A stretch of DNA of 64,000 nucleotides from Rhodopseudomonas pseudopalustris (GTDB taxonomy: Bacteria; Pseudomonadota; Alphaproteobacteria; Rhizobiales; Xanthobacteraceae): contig NZ_FODT01000001.1 in the NCBI RefSeq assembly GCF_900110435.1, positions 62,001 to 126,000 of the forward strand, written 5' to 3'. Made by a program: the position numbers and the translations under genes. Under the pieces are notes generated by a model. The model did no database searches, was not told the DNA's origin, and saw only the letters and a program-made list of their open reading frames with translations. Below are positions 9,588-16,995 of this stretch, in pieces (the stretch's first letter is position 1; each line of letters opens with the position of its first letter).

Positions 9588-9614
9588 GACGAGACGGCAC
9601 GACGCGATGTGACA
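9588..9614 (-). promoter_or_regulatory. ECF41-type promoter for the AhpD-like/sigma operon
   Basis: Read on the minus strand: TGTCACA (9614 to 9608), then exactly 16 bases, then CGTC (9591 to 9588). As I recall it, the published ECF41 consensus is TGTCACA-N16-CGTC, so this is an exact match. It lies 30 bases before the ATG at 9558. Confidence 0.85.
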
Positions 9615-9654
9615 TCGCCGCGCGAAAAACTTCGGGGTCGACGCAAAACGAAGC

Positions 9655-9679
9655 CGCCCGCCTGGGTTTCAGGCGGGCG
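9655..9679 (-). terminator. Hairpin terminator candidate after the DUF2852 gene
   Basis: Perfect 10-bp stem (9655-9664 with 9670-9679) 36 bases after the stop codon. The run of T is not immediate: GGCTTCGTTTT follows on the minus strand. It could separate the DUF2852 gene from the ECF41 promoter. Confidence 0.55.
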
Positions 9680-9715
9680 ACGACGACGATCGAAGTGATT
9701 GAGAAGGCCGGACGA

Positions 9716-10186
9716 TCAGCCCTGCTGCGGGGCGTCGGGCGACGGCGCCGGCTTGGTGCGGTGCTGCGCCATGAAGGCGTCGAACTCTTCCTTGTCCTTG
9801 GCGTGGCGCAGGCGATCAAGGAACTCCTTGAACTGAACCTGCTCTTCCTCGAGCCGGCGCAGCGTATCGGTCCGATATTCGTCGAAGGCGCGGTTGCCGC
9901 TCGACGGCGGGCCGAAGCCGAAGCCGCTGCGGTCCATGCGCTCGCGCATCCGCTCCATCTTGTACTGCATCCGCTCCATCTTGTTGGAGAAGCGATCACC
10001 GCGATCCCAGCAACCCATGTTTCTGCTCCAGAGGGTGTAGAAGAGAAGTGCCAATCCGATCGGCCACCAGACGATGAAGCCGGCCACCGTCAGCAGGATC
10101 CAACCCGGGCTCCAGGACGACCGCAGCGCGGGCTGATAGCGCTGTTGGGTCGGGCCCCATCGATTGTAGTCAGCGGCGTTCGCCAT
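9716..10186 (-). CDS. DUF2852 family membrane protein
   Basis: 156 residues from the ATG at 10186, preceded by GGAGAGG; ATGs 12 and 21 bases further up are weaker. One or two hydrophobic segments near residues 25-50 (WILLTVAGFIVWWPIGLALL) are followed by a basic, Met/Arg-rich, helix-prone stretch (NKMERMQYKMERMRERM) and a long charged helix. I recognise the DUF2852 family from this layout; its function is unknown. It is preceded by a TTGACA promoter overlapped by a palindrome that recurs at the neighbouring TetR gene, so it is the likely target of that repressor. Confidence 0.75.
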   Translation of the reverse strand: MANAADYNRWGPTQQRYQPALRSSWSPGWILLTVAGFIVWWPIGLALLFYTLWSRNMGCWDRGDRFSNKMERMQYKMERMRERMDRSGFGFGPPSSGNRAFDEYRTDTLRRLEEEQVQFKEFLDRLRHAKDKEEFDAFMAQHRTKPAPSPDAPQQG

Positions 10187-10219
10187 TTGCCTCTCCATGA
10201 CCGGCAACCGCCGGTGTGA

Positions 10220-10238
10220 ATGTAAATAACATTTACAT
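10220..10238. promoter_or_regulatory. TetR operator candidate upstream of the DUF2852 gene
   Basis: Perfect inverted repeat ATGTAAAT-AAC-ATTTACAT. Written as ATGTAAA-N5-TTTACAT it matches, with the same spacing, the sequence overlapping the TetR start at 11034-11052. It lies just downstream of the -10 of the promoter at 10238-10265, where bound repressor would block transcription. Confidence 0.75.
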
Positions 10239-10265
10239 AGCTAGTGCATTCTCGGGTTTTGTCAA
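10238..10265 (-). promoter_or_regulatory. Sigma-70 type promoter for the DUF2852 gene
   Basis: Perfect -35 TTGACA (10265 to 10260), a 16-base spacer and a weaker -10 TAGCTA (10243 to 10238). The operator palindrome abuts it downstream. Confidence 0.6.
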
Positions 10266-10330
10266 GCGAAGGCGGGATTCGGTCGGGGTGACAATTTCGC
10301 ACGGCGCACACATCGTCGTGAGCGAAGCTG

Positions 10331-11035
10331 CTACGGCGCCGCGCCCCACGGGCCGGAACGCTTTGGTTCTGCTGGCTTTTCCGGCTGCACGCGAAGATCC
10401 GCCGAAAACCCGAGACCGCGCAGATAGATCAGAACGCCGGCTTCGAGCAGTTCTTCCGCGGCCATTGGCAGCTTGCGGCGCGCGGCGTCGCCGCGGCCGA
10501 ACAGCGAGGCGACGCCGTGCGACATCGACCAGATATGCAGCGCCATCATCAGCGCCGGCGGCCGCGCCACGCCGGACGGGGTCAGCGCCGCGAGCCGTTC
10601 GGCGGCGGCGCGGATGACGTTGAAAGCGCGCTCCGACGCGGTCATCAGCAGCGGATTGACGTCGACCGGAACGCCGGATTCGAACATTGCCGAGTAGTAA
10701 GCGGGCTCGTTGCGGGCGAAAGCGAGATAGGCCGTGCCGACCCGCATGAAAGCGGTGATGGTGTCGGGACGGCCGTCGTCCCAGGCCCTGGCGAGCACCT
10801 GCTCGAACAGCTCGAAGCCGCGTTGGGCGATGTTCGACAGCAATTCGTCGCGATCGCGGAAATGCCGATAGGGCGCGGCCGGGCTGACGCCGGCGACGCG
10901 CGCGGCGTCGGCGAAGGTGAAGCCGGCCGGCCCCTTCTCCGCGATCAGCCCGAGCGCCGCCTGCAGCAACGCCTCTTTCAGATTGCCATGGTGATAGCCG
11001 CGCTCGGCGCGGCGTTCTTCCTTGCGCCAGCTCAT
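10331..11035 (-). CDS. TetR/AcrR family transcriptional regulator
   Basis: 234 residues. The N-terminal helix-turn-helix (about residues 20-65: FTFADAARVAGVSPAAPYRHF) is typical of TetR. The C-terminal half, with AFARNEPAYYSAMFESG and MALHIWSMSHGVASLF, resembles the WHG ligand-binding type. The inducer is unknown. A palindrome shared with the DUF2852 promoter overlaps its start codon, so it probably represses itself and the neighbouring gene. It lies on the same strand as, and 145 bases upstream of, that gene. Confidence 0.93.
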   Translation of the reverse strand: MSWRKEERRAERGYHHGNLKEALLQAALGLIAEKGPAGFTFADAARVAGVSPAAPYRHFRDRDELLSNIAQRGFELFEQVLARAWDDGRPDTITAFMRVGTAYLAFARNEPAYYSAMFESGVPVDVNPLLMTASERAFNVIRAAAERLAALTPSGVARPPALMMALHIWSMSHGVASLFGRGDAARRKLPMAAEELLEAGVLIYLRGLGFSADLRVQPEKPAEPKRSGPWGAAP

Positions 11036-11052
11036 GTGAAGGGCTTTTACAT
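11034..11052. promoter_or_regulatory. TetR operator candidate over the tetR start
   Basis: ATGTGAA-N5-TTTACAT, one mismatch from a perfect palindrome and the same half-site and spacing as 10220-10238. It covers the ATG at 11035, as expected for autorepression. Confidence 0.7.
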
Positions 11053-11219
11053 GAGCAAGGTTGAAAGGTCACGACCTCATCGATCGCGGAGCGAACGATG
11101 TCCCCTCCCCGATCGCCGAAAGGCAGGCCGCAGGCGCCGGCCAGACGGCCGGATTTCCCCCGATTCAGCCTCAAGGCGAAGTTGGGGCGCTTGCGGCAGC
11201 AAATGTGGCATCCCGCGGA

Positions 11220-11247
11220 ACCGAGCGCAGCGCTCACTGCGCTCGGT
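11220..11247. repeat. Perfect 11-bp inverted repeat
   Basis: ACCGAGCGCAG (11220-11230) pairs with CTGCGCTCGGT (11237-11247). It lies 23 bases downstream of the YCII gene stop, but no T-run follows, so it is a weak terminator at best. Confidence 0.5.
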
Positions 11248-11269
11248 CCCGATGCGAAAATCTCCCCGC

Positions 11270-11689
11270 TCAGCCGCGCGCGGCCGACTGCATGGTCTCC
11301 CATCCGGCGAGTTCGCTTTGCACCTCGTCGGAAAAATCGGCGACCTCCTGCACCTGCCGGATTTCGATGACCTCGTTCGGACCGCCCGGGCAGCGCTTGG
11401 CCCAGGCGATCGCCTCGTCGCGTGAGGCGACCTCGATCATCCAGTAGCCGCCGAGCACTTCCTTGACCTCGGCGAACGGGCCGTCGGTCACCAGCGGCTT
11501 GCCGCCGGCGAAGGAGACGCGTGCGCCCATCGAGGGCGGGTGCAGGCCGTCGCAGGTGATCAGCACGCCGGCCTGCTGCAGCGCCTCGTTGTACTTCATC
11601 ATCGCGGCGATCGCGGCGGTGTCTTCGGGCATCGTGCCGGGCGGCGCGCTGTCGTAGCCCTTCGGGATCATCAGCATCATGAATCGCAT
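11270..11689 (-). CDS. YCII/DGPF-domain protein
   Basis: 139 residues from the ATG at 11689 (MRFMMLMIPKGYD), with AGGAGAG upstream; the frame extends further but without a better start. The DGPF signature is present (TDGPFAEVKEVLGGYW). Proteins of this type commonly accompany ECF42 sigma factors; their biochemical role is unknown, and a catalytic role is only inferred. A promoter-like TGTCGGC-N16-CGTC lies 35 bases upstream. The same motif precedes the VOC gene at 16527, so the ECF42-type sigma factor at 14321-15580 is the obvious candidate activator. Confidence 0.88.
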   Translation of the reverse strand: MRFMMLMIPKGYDSAPPGTMPEDTAAIAAMMKYNEALQQAGVLITCDGLHPPSMGARVSFAGGKPLVTDGPFAEVKEVLGGYWMIEVASRDEAIAWAKRCPGGPNEVIEIRQVQEVADFSDEVQSELAGWETMQSAARG

Positions 11690-11723
11690 GATCGGTCTCT
11701 CCTGTTGGATCGTATGCCTGTCT

Positions 11724-11750
11724 GACGAACCGCAGCCTGCCGCGCCGACA
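11724..11750 (-). promoter_or_regulatory. ECF-type promoter upstream of the YCII gene
   Basis: On the minus strand: TGTCGGC (11750 to 11744), 16 bases, CGTC (11727 to 11724). Same architecture as the ECF41 promoter but a different -35. I recall TGTCGA-like -35 and CGA/TC-like -10 boxes for ECF42. It is identical in both boxes and spacing to 16558-16584. Confidence 0.7.
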
Positions 11751-12166
11751 TCGGCTTTGAAATAACCTGCCAGGTCAAACCTGCCGCGCGCGCCGCTCAA
11801 GCGTGTCGCTTCGCGGTCCCGGCGCGCAGCCGCTGGCCCTGGTCGCGTAGTTCCAGCCAAGAATGACGATTGCGCGCGGCGCGACCCGACATCGCGTCGC
11901 ACTGGAAATTCGGAATCACTCGCTTGAGAACGGGCGTAAACGTACCGTTCGCGGCGACAAATTGCCGCCGCATTGATTGACGAACGTTCATGCGTCGATG
12001 TTCGCCGAGTGGGGACTCAACGAAGTTGCGAATATTCGTCGCGGGGCGTTCAGCGTAGCAAATTCGAATCTGCCGGACCGCGCTTCACGCGCGGACAACG
12101 CATGTCGCTGCGATGCGGCTTGCGTCCGGGCTTTGCTGTGCGTCCACGCCGTTTTGGGAGGACGGA
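11751..12166. other. Gene-poor stretch
   Basis: About 415 bases between the YCII promoter and the 33-residue ORF at 12167. The open frames here lack ribosome binding sites and recognisable protein sequence, and I see no clear structure. Confidence 0.5.
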
Positions 12167-12268
12167 ATGGACGAAACAACCAAACTCGCCGCGTCGCGCG
12201 CCATAGCGCATCTGCTCGCAGTCGCGGCCCTGCTGATGATCGCAGGCGTGGTGTTTTATGTGCGGTGA
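12167..12268 (+). CDS. 33-residue single-span membrane peptide
   Basis: The ORF begins MDETTKLAASRAIAHLLA and is followed by a hydrophobic stretch ending FYVR and TGA. GGAGG lies six bases before the ATG. A charged amphipathic N-terminus followed by one membrane helix is typical of bacterial small membrane proteins. No homologue is recalled, and no partner gene is obvious. The call rests on the strong Shine-Dalgarno and the helix, so chance is not excluded. Confidence 0.55.
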   Translation: MDETTKLAASRAIAHLLAVAALLMIAGVVFYVR

Positions 12269-12412
12269 TCGCGTGTTCGCCGCCGTCTCTCTGGGGCCGG
12301 CGCGTGCTGTGCGGCGCTCCCTTCTCAAGGCAGCGCGACCGACCACGCCGATCGGTGGGTTATGCGCTGAGCGCTAACCCACCCAATGAGACGACGGCGT
12401 CAGCTACACAGA

Positions 12413-12589
12413 TCAGCTGTTCGTCGTGACGCTCGGATCGGACTTCAGCTCGTTGTAGGTATCCTGCTCGCCGCGAACTTCCTTCTCGGCTTCCAGCCAG
12501 AATTCGTCGCTCCGGTCTTCAGGATAGCCGGCCAGCTCCCACTTTTCGCGGGCGCGGTGGCGGATACGCTGCTCGAGATCGCTGTCCAT
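12413..12589 (-). CDS. DUF2934 small protein
   Basis: 58 residues from the ATG at 12589 (MDSDLEQRIRHRAREKWELA), with GGAGG nine bases upstream; a longer open frame lacks this support. The pattern of a basic helix followed by GYPEDRSDEFWLEAEKE matches the DUF2934 family, common in Rhizobiales and of unknown function. It is soluble and strongly charged, and stands alone on this strand. Confidence 0.8.
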   Translation of the reverse strand: MDSDLEQRIRHRAREKWELAGYPEDRSDEFWLEAEKEVRGEQDTYNELKSDPSVTTNS

Positions 12590-12872
12590 AATGATCGCCT
12601 CCATCGCAATGCCTGGATGTGTCAGGGGTTGTATTGCATTTCGATGTAATCCTGATGTCAGCAACTGGTTCCTGACAAATTCCTGCGGGCATCGGGCTAC
12701 GGCGCGCGAGCCATTCGAGGCGGCGCGCTCCGATCGTTCCGACAATGCGCTCGGCTGCGACAGGAAATTCTCCGCTGCGCTGTCACAACGCAACCTCTCG
12801 TCATCCGCCATGTGCTAACGGATGCACGAAGCGGATTCGAACCGCGTATTGCACAGTGATGACAGGACAAGC

Positions 12873-13661
12873 ATGACCGCCTCTTCGCCCAAAGTCGCCC
12901 TCGTCACCGGCGCCGCGCGCGGCATCGGTCTCAAAACGGCGCGACGCTTTCTCGACTCCGGCTGGCGCGTTGCGCTGCTCGATCTCGACGATGAGGCGTT
13001 GCGCCAGGCGATCGAGCAGCTTGCGCAGCCGGAGCGGACGCTGGCGCTGCATTGCGACGTCGCCGACACCAACTCGATCGCCAGCGACGTCGCCGCAGTC
13101 GGCAAGCGGTTCGGCCGGCTCGACGCGGTGGTCAACAATGCCGGCGTCGCGGTGTTCAAGCCGCTGATGGAGACGACGCCCGCGGAATGGAATCGGGTGA
13201 TCGAGGTCAATCTGACCGGGCCGTTTCTCGTGATCCAGGCGGCGGTGCCGCTGCTGCGAGACAGCGGCGGCGGCGCGATCGTCAACGTCACGTCGATCTC
13301 GGCATTGCGCGCCTCGACGCTGCGGGCCGCCTACGGCTCCAGCAAGGCCGGGCTCGCGCATCTCACCAAGCAATGCGCGGTCGAACTCGCCTCACTCGGC
13401 ATCCGCGTCAACGGCGTCGCGCCCGGCCCGGTCGAGACCGCAATGGCCAAGGCGGTGCACACGCCGGCGATCCGCGCCGATTATCATGACGCGATTCCGC
13501 TCGGGCGCTACGGCCTCGAGCAGGAACTGGCGGAAGCGATCTACTTTTTGTGCAGCGACCGATCCAGCTACATCACCGGCCAGATCCTGGCCGTCGACGG
13601 CGGCTTCGACGCCGCCGGCATCGGCCTGCCGACACTGCGCGGCGAACGAAGAAACGGATAG
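12873..13661 (+). CDS. SDR-family oxidoreductase
   Basis: 262 residues from the ATG at 12873 (MTASSPKVALVTGAARGIG), with AGGACA upstream; an in-frame start at 12822 gives an atypical N-terminal extension. The NAD(P)-binding TGAARGIG, NNAG, catalytic Ser (in VTSISAL) and YGSSK (the Tyr-x-x-x-Lys pair) are all present, as is the C-terminal SSYITGQILAVDGGF. A classical soluble short-chain dehydrogenase; the substrate is not predictable. It is the only large plus-strand gene in the 8-20 kb block. Confidence 0.93.
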   Translation: MTASSPKVALVTGAARGIGLKTARRFLDSGWRVALLDLDDEALRQAIEQLAQPERTLALHCDVADTNSIASDVAAVGKRFGRLDAVVNNAGVAVFKPLMETTPAEWNRVIEVNLTGPFLVIQAAVPLLRDSGGGAIVNVTSISALRASTLRAAYGSSKAGLAHLTKQCAVELASLGIRVNGVAPGPVETAMAKAVHTPAIRADYHDAIPLGRYGLEQELAEAIYFLCSDRSSYITGQILAVDGGFDAAGIGLPTLRGERRNG

Positions 13662-13689
13662 GGAGTGATCGCAAGCTCAGCGCTCGGCT

Positions 13690-13735
13690 CGCCCTCACCC
13701 CAACCCTCTCCCGCAAGCGGGAGAGGGGGCGCGTT
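13690..13735. repeat. Palindromic intergenic repeat (CTCTCCCGC type)
   Basis: The core 13704-13727 is a perfect palindrome-like hairpin of CCCTCTCCCGC and GCGGGAGAGGG around AA. Copies lie at 16636-16659, 16878-16900, near 22305-22335, 22410-22500 and 23609-23706. It follows the SDR stop codon. Confidence 0.8.
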
Positions 13736-13875
13736 GTGCTTGGGGAGATTCATCGATTTCTTTTGAGCGCTGCTGGTGAGCACCGTTAAAGATGGCGCAC
13801 GATATCGCCCAGCGACGCGGCGGGACTCCCTCTGCCGCTTGCGGGGAGTGCGTTGATGTCACTCGTAGGCAGCCC

Positions 13876-14286
13876 TCAATCCTCCAGCGGGCAGTTCACC
13901 ATCCAGGGGATGCCGAACTGGTCGGTGCACATGCCGAAGCCCTTGGAGAAGAATGTCGCACCGAAGGGCATCGTCACCGTGCCGCCTTCGGACAGCGCCT
14001 TGAAGCGGCGTTCGGCATCGGCGGGGGTTTCCACCAACAGCGACACCGCAAAACCCTGCGGCGTGTGGAAGTGGCCGGGCGGAGCGTCGCCGCCCATCAG
14101 CACTTCGCCGTCGATCGACAGCTTGGCGTGCATCACCTTGGCCTCCTGGCCGGGCGGCAGCGGCGTGCCGGCCGGCGCATCCTTCCAGGTCATCAGCGCC
14201 TCGATCCGCGCGCCGAGCACCTTCTCGTAATATTTGAACGCGGCTTCGCAATTGCCGTCGTAGAACAGATAGGGGTTCACCTGCAT
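13876..14286 (-). CDS. VOC-superfamily (PhnB/glyoxalase-like) protein
   Basis: 136 residues with the beta-alpha-beta-beta-beta layout of the VOC fold. The start is MQVNPYLFYDGNCEAAFKYY, and the end QFGIPWMVNCP is typical of PhnB-like members. No enzymatic activity can be assigned. It starts 34 bases after the ECF42 sigma gene on the same strand and is probably the third gene of that operon; YCII, ECF42 and VOC genes often occur together. Confidence 0.88.
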   Translation of the reverse strand: MQVNPYLFYDGNCEAAFKYYEKVLGARIEALMTWKDAPAGTPLPPGQEAKVMHAKLSIDGEVLMGGDAPPGHFHTPQGFAVSLLVETPADAERRFKALSEGGTVTMPFGATFFSKGFGMCTDQFGIPWMVNCPLED

Positions 14287-14320
14287 CGCGGGCTCCTCGG
14301 TTTGCCGATCGAGTTGTCTA

Positions 14321-15580
14321 TCACGTTCCGATCGCTTCGCTGTCGCGCTTCAGCCGATCGAGATGCATCCGGATGTGCGAAGCCTCGGCGGTGGTGCGGG
14401 CGAGCGCGATGGCGCGTTCGAACGCGATGCGGGCCTCGTCGCGGCAACCCTGTTGCAGCAGCAGAGCGCCCTTGGTGCCGAAATAATGGAAGTAGTTCGA
14501 CAGCCGCTGCTCCAGCGGCGCGATCATCGACAGCGCCGCCGCCGCGCCGCGCACTTTCGACACCGCGACCGCGCGGTTGAGCGTCACCACCGGCGACGGC
14601 TGCAGGATTTCCAGCGAACCGTACAACAGATCGATCTGCACCCAATCGGTGTCCCCGGGCTTTTCGGCCCGCGCATGTAGCGCGGCGATCGCGGCCTGGA
14701 TCTGATACGCCCCGGTGCGGCGATGGCGCATCGCCTTGTCGATCAGCGCCAGACCCTCGGCGATGAATTTTGCGTTCCAGAGGCTGCGGTCCTGATCGTC
14801 GAGCAGCACGATCTCGCCGCCCGGATCGAACCGCGCCGGCGCGCGGGCGTGCTGCAGCAGCATCAGCGCGGTCAGGCCCATGATCTCGGGCTCGGACGGA
14901 AACAGCCGCAGCAGCAGCCGCGCCAGCCGGATCGCTTCCTCGCACAGCGGCGCGCGAAGGCCGGCGGTGTCGCCGGAGGCGGAATAGCCTTCGTTGAACA
15001 GCAGGTAGATCATCGCCGCCACCGCGCCGAGCCGTTCACTGCGCTCCGGCGCGCCCGGCGTCTCGAACGGCACGCTCGCGCGGGCGACCCTGGCTTTGGC
15101 GCGGGTGATGCGCTGCTCCATCGCCGCATCCGAGACGAGAAACGCGCGCGCGATCTGCGCCACGGTCAGGCCGCTGACGATGCGCAGCGCCAGCGCGATC
15201 TGCTGGGTCGGCGGCAATTCGGGATGGCAGCAGATGAACAGCAGCCGCAGGATGTCGTCGCGATAATGCGAGCCGTCGAGCCGCTCGGCGAGCGCGTCCT
15301 CGGCGTCGTCGAGATCGGAGATCGTGTCGTCGTCGGGCAGCGGCTGCAGCTTCCTGCCGCGTCGGATGTCGTCGATCGCGACGTTGCGGCCGACCATGAT
15401 CAGCCACGCCGCCGGATCGCGCGGCGGACCATTCTGCGGCCACGCTTTCAGGGCGCGCAGGCAGGCGTTCTGAAACGCCTCCTCGGCGGTGTCGAGGTTG
15501 CGGAAATAGCGCAGCAACGCGCCGATCGCCTGGGGACGCGCCGCGGTGATCGCGGTTTCGATCCAGGCGAGATCGGTCAT
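14321..15580 (-). CDS. ECF42-type RNA polymerase sigma factor (DUF6596)
   Basis: 419 residues from the ATG at 15580. Sigma region 2 (LLRYFRNLDTAEEAFQNACLRAL) and region 4 (ALRIVSGLTVAQIARAFLVSDAAMEQRI) are followed by a roughly 230-residue helical extension, with AAMIYLLFNEGYSAS and ARIAFERAIALARTTAE like TPR repeats. This architecture defines the ECF42 group. The start overlaps the stop of the upstream YCII gene as ATGA, so the two are translationally coupled. A VOC gene follows. No anti-sigma gene is present, as usual for this group. I do not see its target-type promoter upstream of this operon. Confidence 0.93.
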   Translation of the reverse strand: MTDLAWIETAITAARPQAIGALLRYFRNLDTAEEAFQNACLRALKAWPQNGPPRDPAAWLIMVGRNVAIDDIRRGRKLQPLPDDDTISDLDDAEDALAERLDGSHYRDDILRLLFICCHPELPPTQQIALALRIVSGLTVAQIARAFLVSDAAMEQRITRAKARVARASVPFETPGAPERSERLGAVAAMIYLLFNEGYSASGDTAGLRAPLCEEAIRLARLLLRLFPSEPEIMGLTALMLLQHARAPARFDPGGEIVLLDDQDRSLWNAKFIAEGLALIDKAMRHRRTGAYQIQAAIAALHARAEKPGDTDWVQIDLLYGSLEILQPSPVVTLNRAVAVSKVRGAAAALSMIAPLEQRLSNYFHYFGTKGALLLQQGCRDEARIAFERAIALARTTAEASHIRMHLDRLKRDSEAIGT

Positions 15581-15948
15581 GGCTGCAGTGTCCCCGGCAT
15601 GAACAGGCCGATCGGGCGGATCTCGTAGGACCCGCCCGGATTGGCGCGGCCGAGGTCGCGGGCGACCTCGAGCGCGCCGTCGAGATCGGCGCATTCGACG
15701 ACGTAGAAACCGAGCAACTGTTCCTTGGTCTCGGCGAACGGCCCGTCGATCACCACCGGCGGCTCGGAATCTTTGCGCAGCGTGGTCGCCGCCGTGGTCG
15801 GCAGCAGCCGCGCCACCGGCCCGAGCCGGCCTTGCTCCGCGAGTTTGCCGTGGACGAGCTTGAGCTTCTCCATCACCGCGGCGTCTTCCTCGCGGCTCCA
15901 CGAACCGACGAAATCCTCGTCATGATAGCAAAGGATGGCGTAGAGCAT
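15577..15948 (-). CDS. YCII/DGPF-domain protein, ECF42 operon
   Basis: 123 residues from the ATG at 15948 (MLYAILCYHDEDFVGSWS), with GGGAG upstream. The signature IDGPFAETKEQLLGFYV is present. Proteins with this DGPF motif are the hallmark partners of ECF42 sigma factors and are thought to be their targets; no reaction is known. The stop overlaps the sigma start by four bases. Confidence 0.92.
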   Translation of the reverse strand: MLYAILCYHDEDFVGSWSREEDAAVMEKLKLVHGKLAEQGRLGPVARLLPTTAATTLRKDSEPPVVIDGPFAETKEQLLGFYVVECADLDGALEVARDLGRANPGGSYEIRPIGLFMPGTLQP

Positions 15949-16101
15949 GTGGAACGGATCTCCCTGGCTGCGCGGCATTGGTCGCCGCGCTTGCGCGCTA
16001 CCATGCCGGACAATCCTGCGGCGACCAAGTCGGGTGACGGGAACCGGCGCGACACGTTCCAGCGCATCGCGCCTGCCCGTTGGCTCGCAAGGCGGAAGCT
16101 G

Positions 16102-16527
16102 TCAGCTCGCCGCCGGCAGCGGATGGGCGAAGCTCCAGCTATGCCCGAACGGATCGACGATGCGGGCGTAGCGCGCGCCCCAGAACGCATCCCACGGCTC
16201 CATCGGCACAATGGCGCCGGCCGCTTTTGCCCGCGCCACCGCGGCGTCGCAATCCGTCACTTCGAGATGCATCGTGACCGCGGTGCCCTTCAGCTCGTTC
16301 GGCGGCATATACGCCTCGCCGCCATGCTGGGCGCGATATTCGGGGAAATAGTCGACCACGAAAATCCGCGCGCCGTCGATCTGGATCTCGGCATGGAGCA
16401 GCCGCTTGCCGTCCTCGGCCGGCATCCGCACCGCCTCGCTGGCGCCGAGCGCCTGCTTGTAGAATTCGATGGCCGCACCGGCGTCGCTGACGACGAGATG
16501 CGGAATGACGGTCTGCGGGGCGGTCAT
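16102..16527 (-). CDS. VOC-superfamily (glyoxalase-like) protein
   Basis: 141 residues. The start is MTAPQTVIPHLVVSDAGAAI, and EVTDCDAAVARAKAAGA and IVDPFGHSW are typical of PhnB/YdeI-like VOC members. The ATG at 16527 has CCAGGAGACTCCC before it. A TGTCGGC-N16-CGTC promoter lies 31 bases upstream, the same as for the YCII gene at 11689, which ties this gene to an ECF sigma regulon. The substrate is unknown. Confidence 0.88.
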   Translation of the reverse strand: MTAPQTVIPHLVVSDAGAAIEFYKQALGASEAVRMPAEDGKRLLHAEIQIDGARIFVVDYFPEYRAQHGGEAYMPPNELKGTAVTMHLEVTDCDAAVARAKAAGAIVPMEPWDAFWGARYARIVDPFGHSWSFAHPLPAAS

Positions 16528-16557
16528 GGGAGTCTCCTGGCTGATGAGCCTCCGCAG

Positions 16558-16584
16558 GACGAACGGAGCGCGGCGCTGCCGACA
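16558..16584 (-). promoter_or_regulatory. ECF-type promoter upstream of the VOC gene
   Basis: On the minus strand: TGTCGGC (16584 to 16578), 16 bases, CGTC (16561 to 16558). Identical boxes and spacing to 11724-11750. Confidence 0.7.
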
Positions 16585-16635
16585 GCGGTCGCGGCTTTTT
16601 TCTGCCGGACCCGAATTCCTTGCGCACGGCCTGCC

Positions 16636-16659
16636 CCCTCTCCCGCTTGCGGGAGAGGG
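16636..16659. repeat. Palindromic repeat (CTCTCCCGC type)
   Basis: CCCTCTCCCGC-TT-GCGGGAGAGGG, same family as 13704-13727. It opens a gene-free stretch to 16995 that holds only repeats. Confidence 0.8.
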
Positions 16660-16706
16660 TTGGGGGTAAGGGCGAGCCGGGCAGTGAGTTGGTGATCTGC
16701 CGGACC

Positions 16707-16812
16707 TAGAGCTTTTCCGGTTCTGATAGAATCAGAACCGGAGCTCTAACTTTTTGTTCTGACGCGTTTTCTTCACGCGAACCGGTTTCCACTTCGCTCG
16801 AAAACGCTCTAA
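16707..16812. repeat. About 105-bp interspersed repeat, copy 1
   Basis: It starts near TAGAGC with an inverted GGTTCTGAT/ATCAGAACC, continues through GACGCGTTTTCTTCACGCG and ends at TTCGCTCGAAAACGCTCTAA. Diverged copies lie at 58469-58571 and 62855-62956. It has no coding capacity. Confidence 0.75.
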
Positions 16813-16842
16813 CTACTGAACTCACTCTCCGACTCGCGGAAA

Positions 16843-16906
16843 GCCCTTCCCCCACCCGGATCGCTTTCGCGATCCGACCTCCCCCGCAAGCGGGAGAGGT
16901 TGCGCG
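16843..16906. repeat. Palindromic repeat with paired hairpins
   Basis: A GATCGC-TTTC-GCGATC hairpin is followed by ACCTCCCCCGC-AA-GCGGGAGAGGT. The same combination recurs, inverted, near 22305-22360. Confidence 0.65.
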
Positions 16907-16995
16907 GTGCCGGTTTGCGGGCATTCTGGAATAACGAACGCACCACGGCGAACAGGACGCCGCGGAGGTTGTCCTGATCGGTCAGTTCGTCAAAA

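Noticed and set aside
12787-12805. TGTCACA near an intergenic CGTC, possible second ECF41 promoter
   Set aside because: The spacer is about 11 bases, not 16, and no ECF41-type gene follows in that direction.
16005-16012. TGTCCGGC upstream of the ECF42 operon as an autoregulatory promoter
   Set aside because: It has an extra C in the -35 and no CGTC at an acceptable distance.
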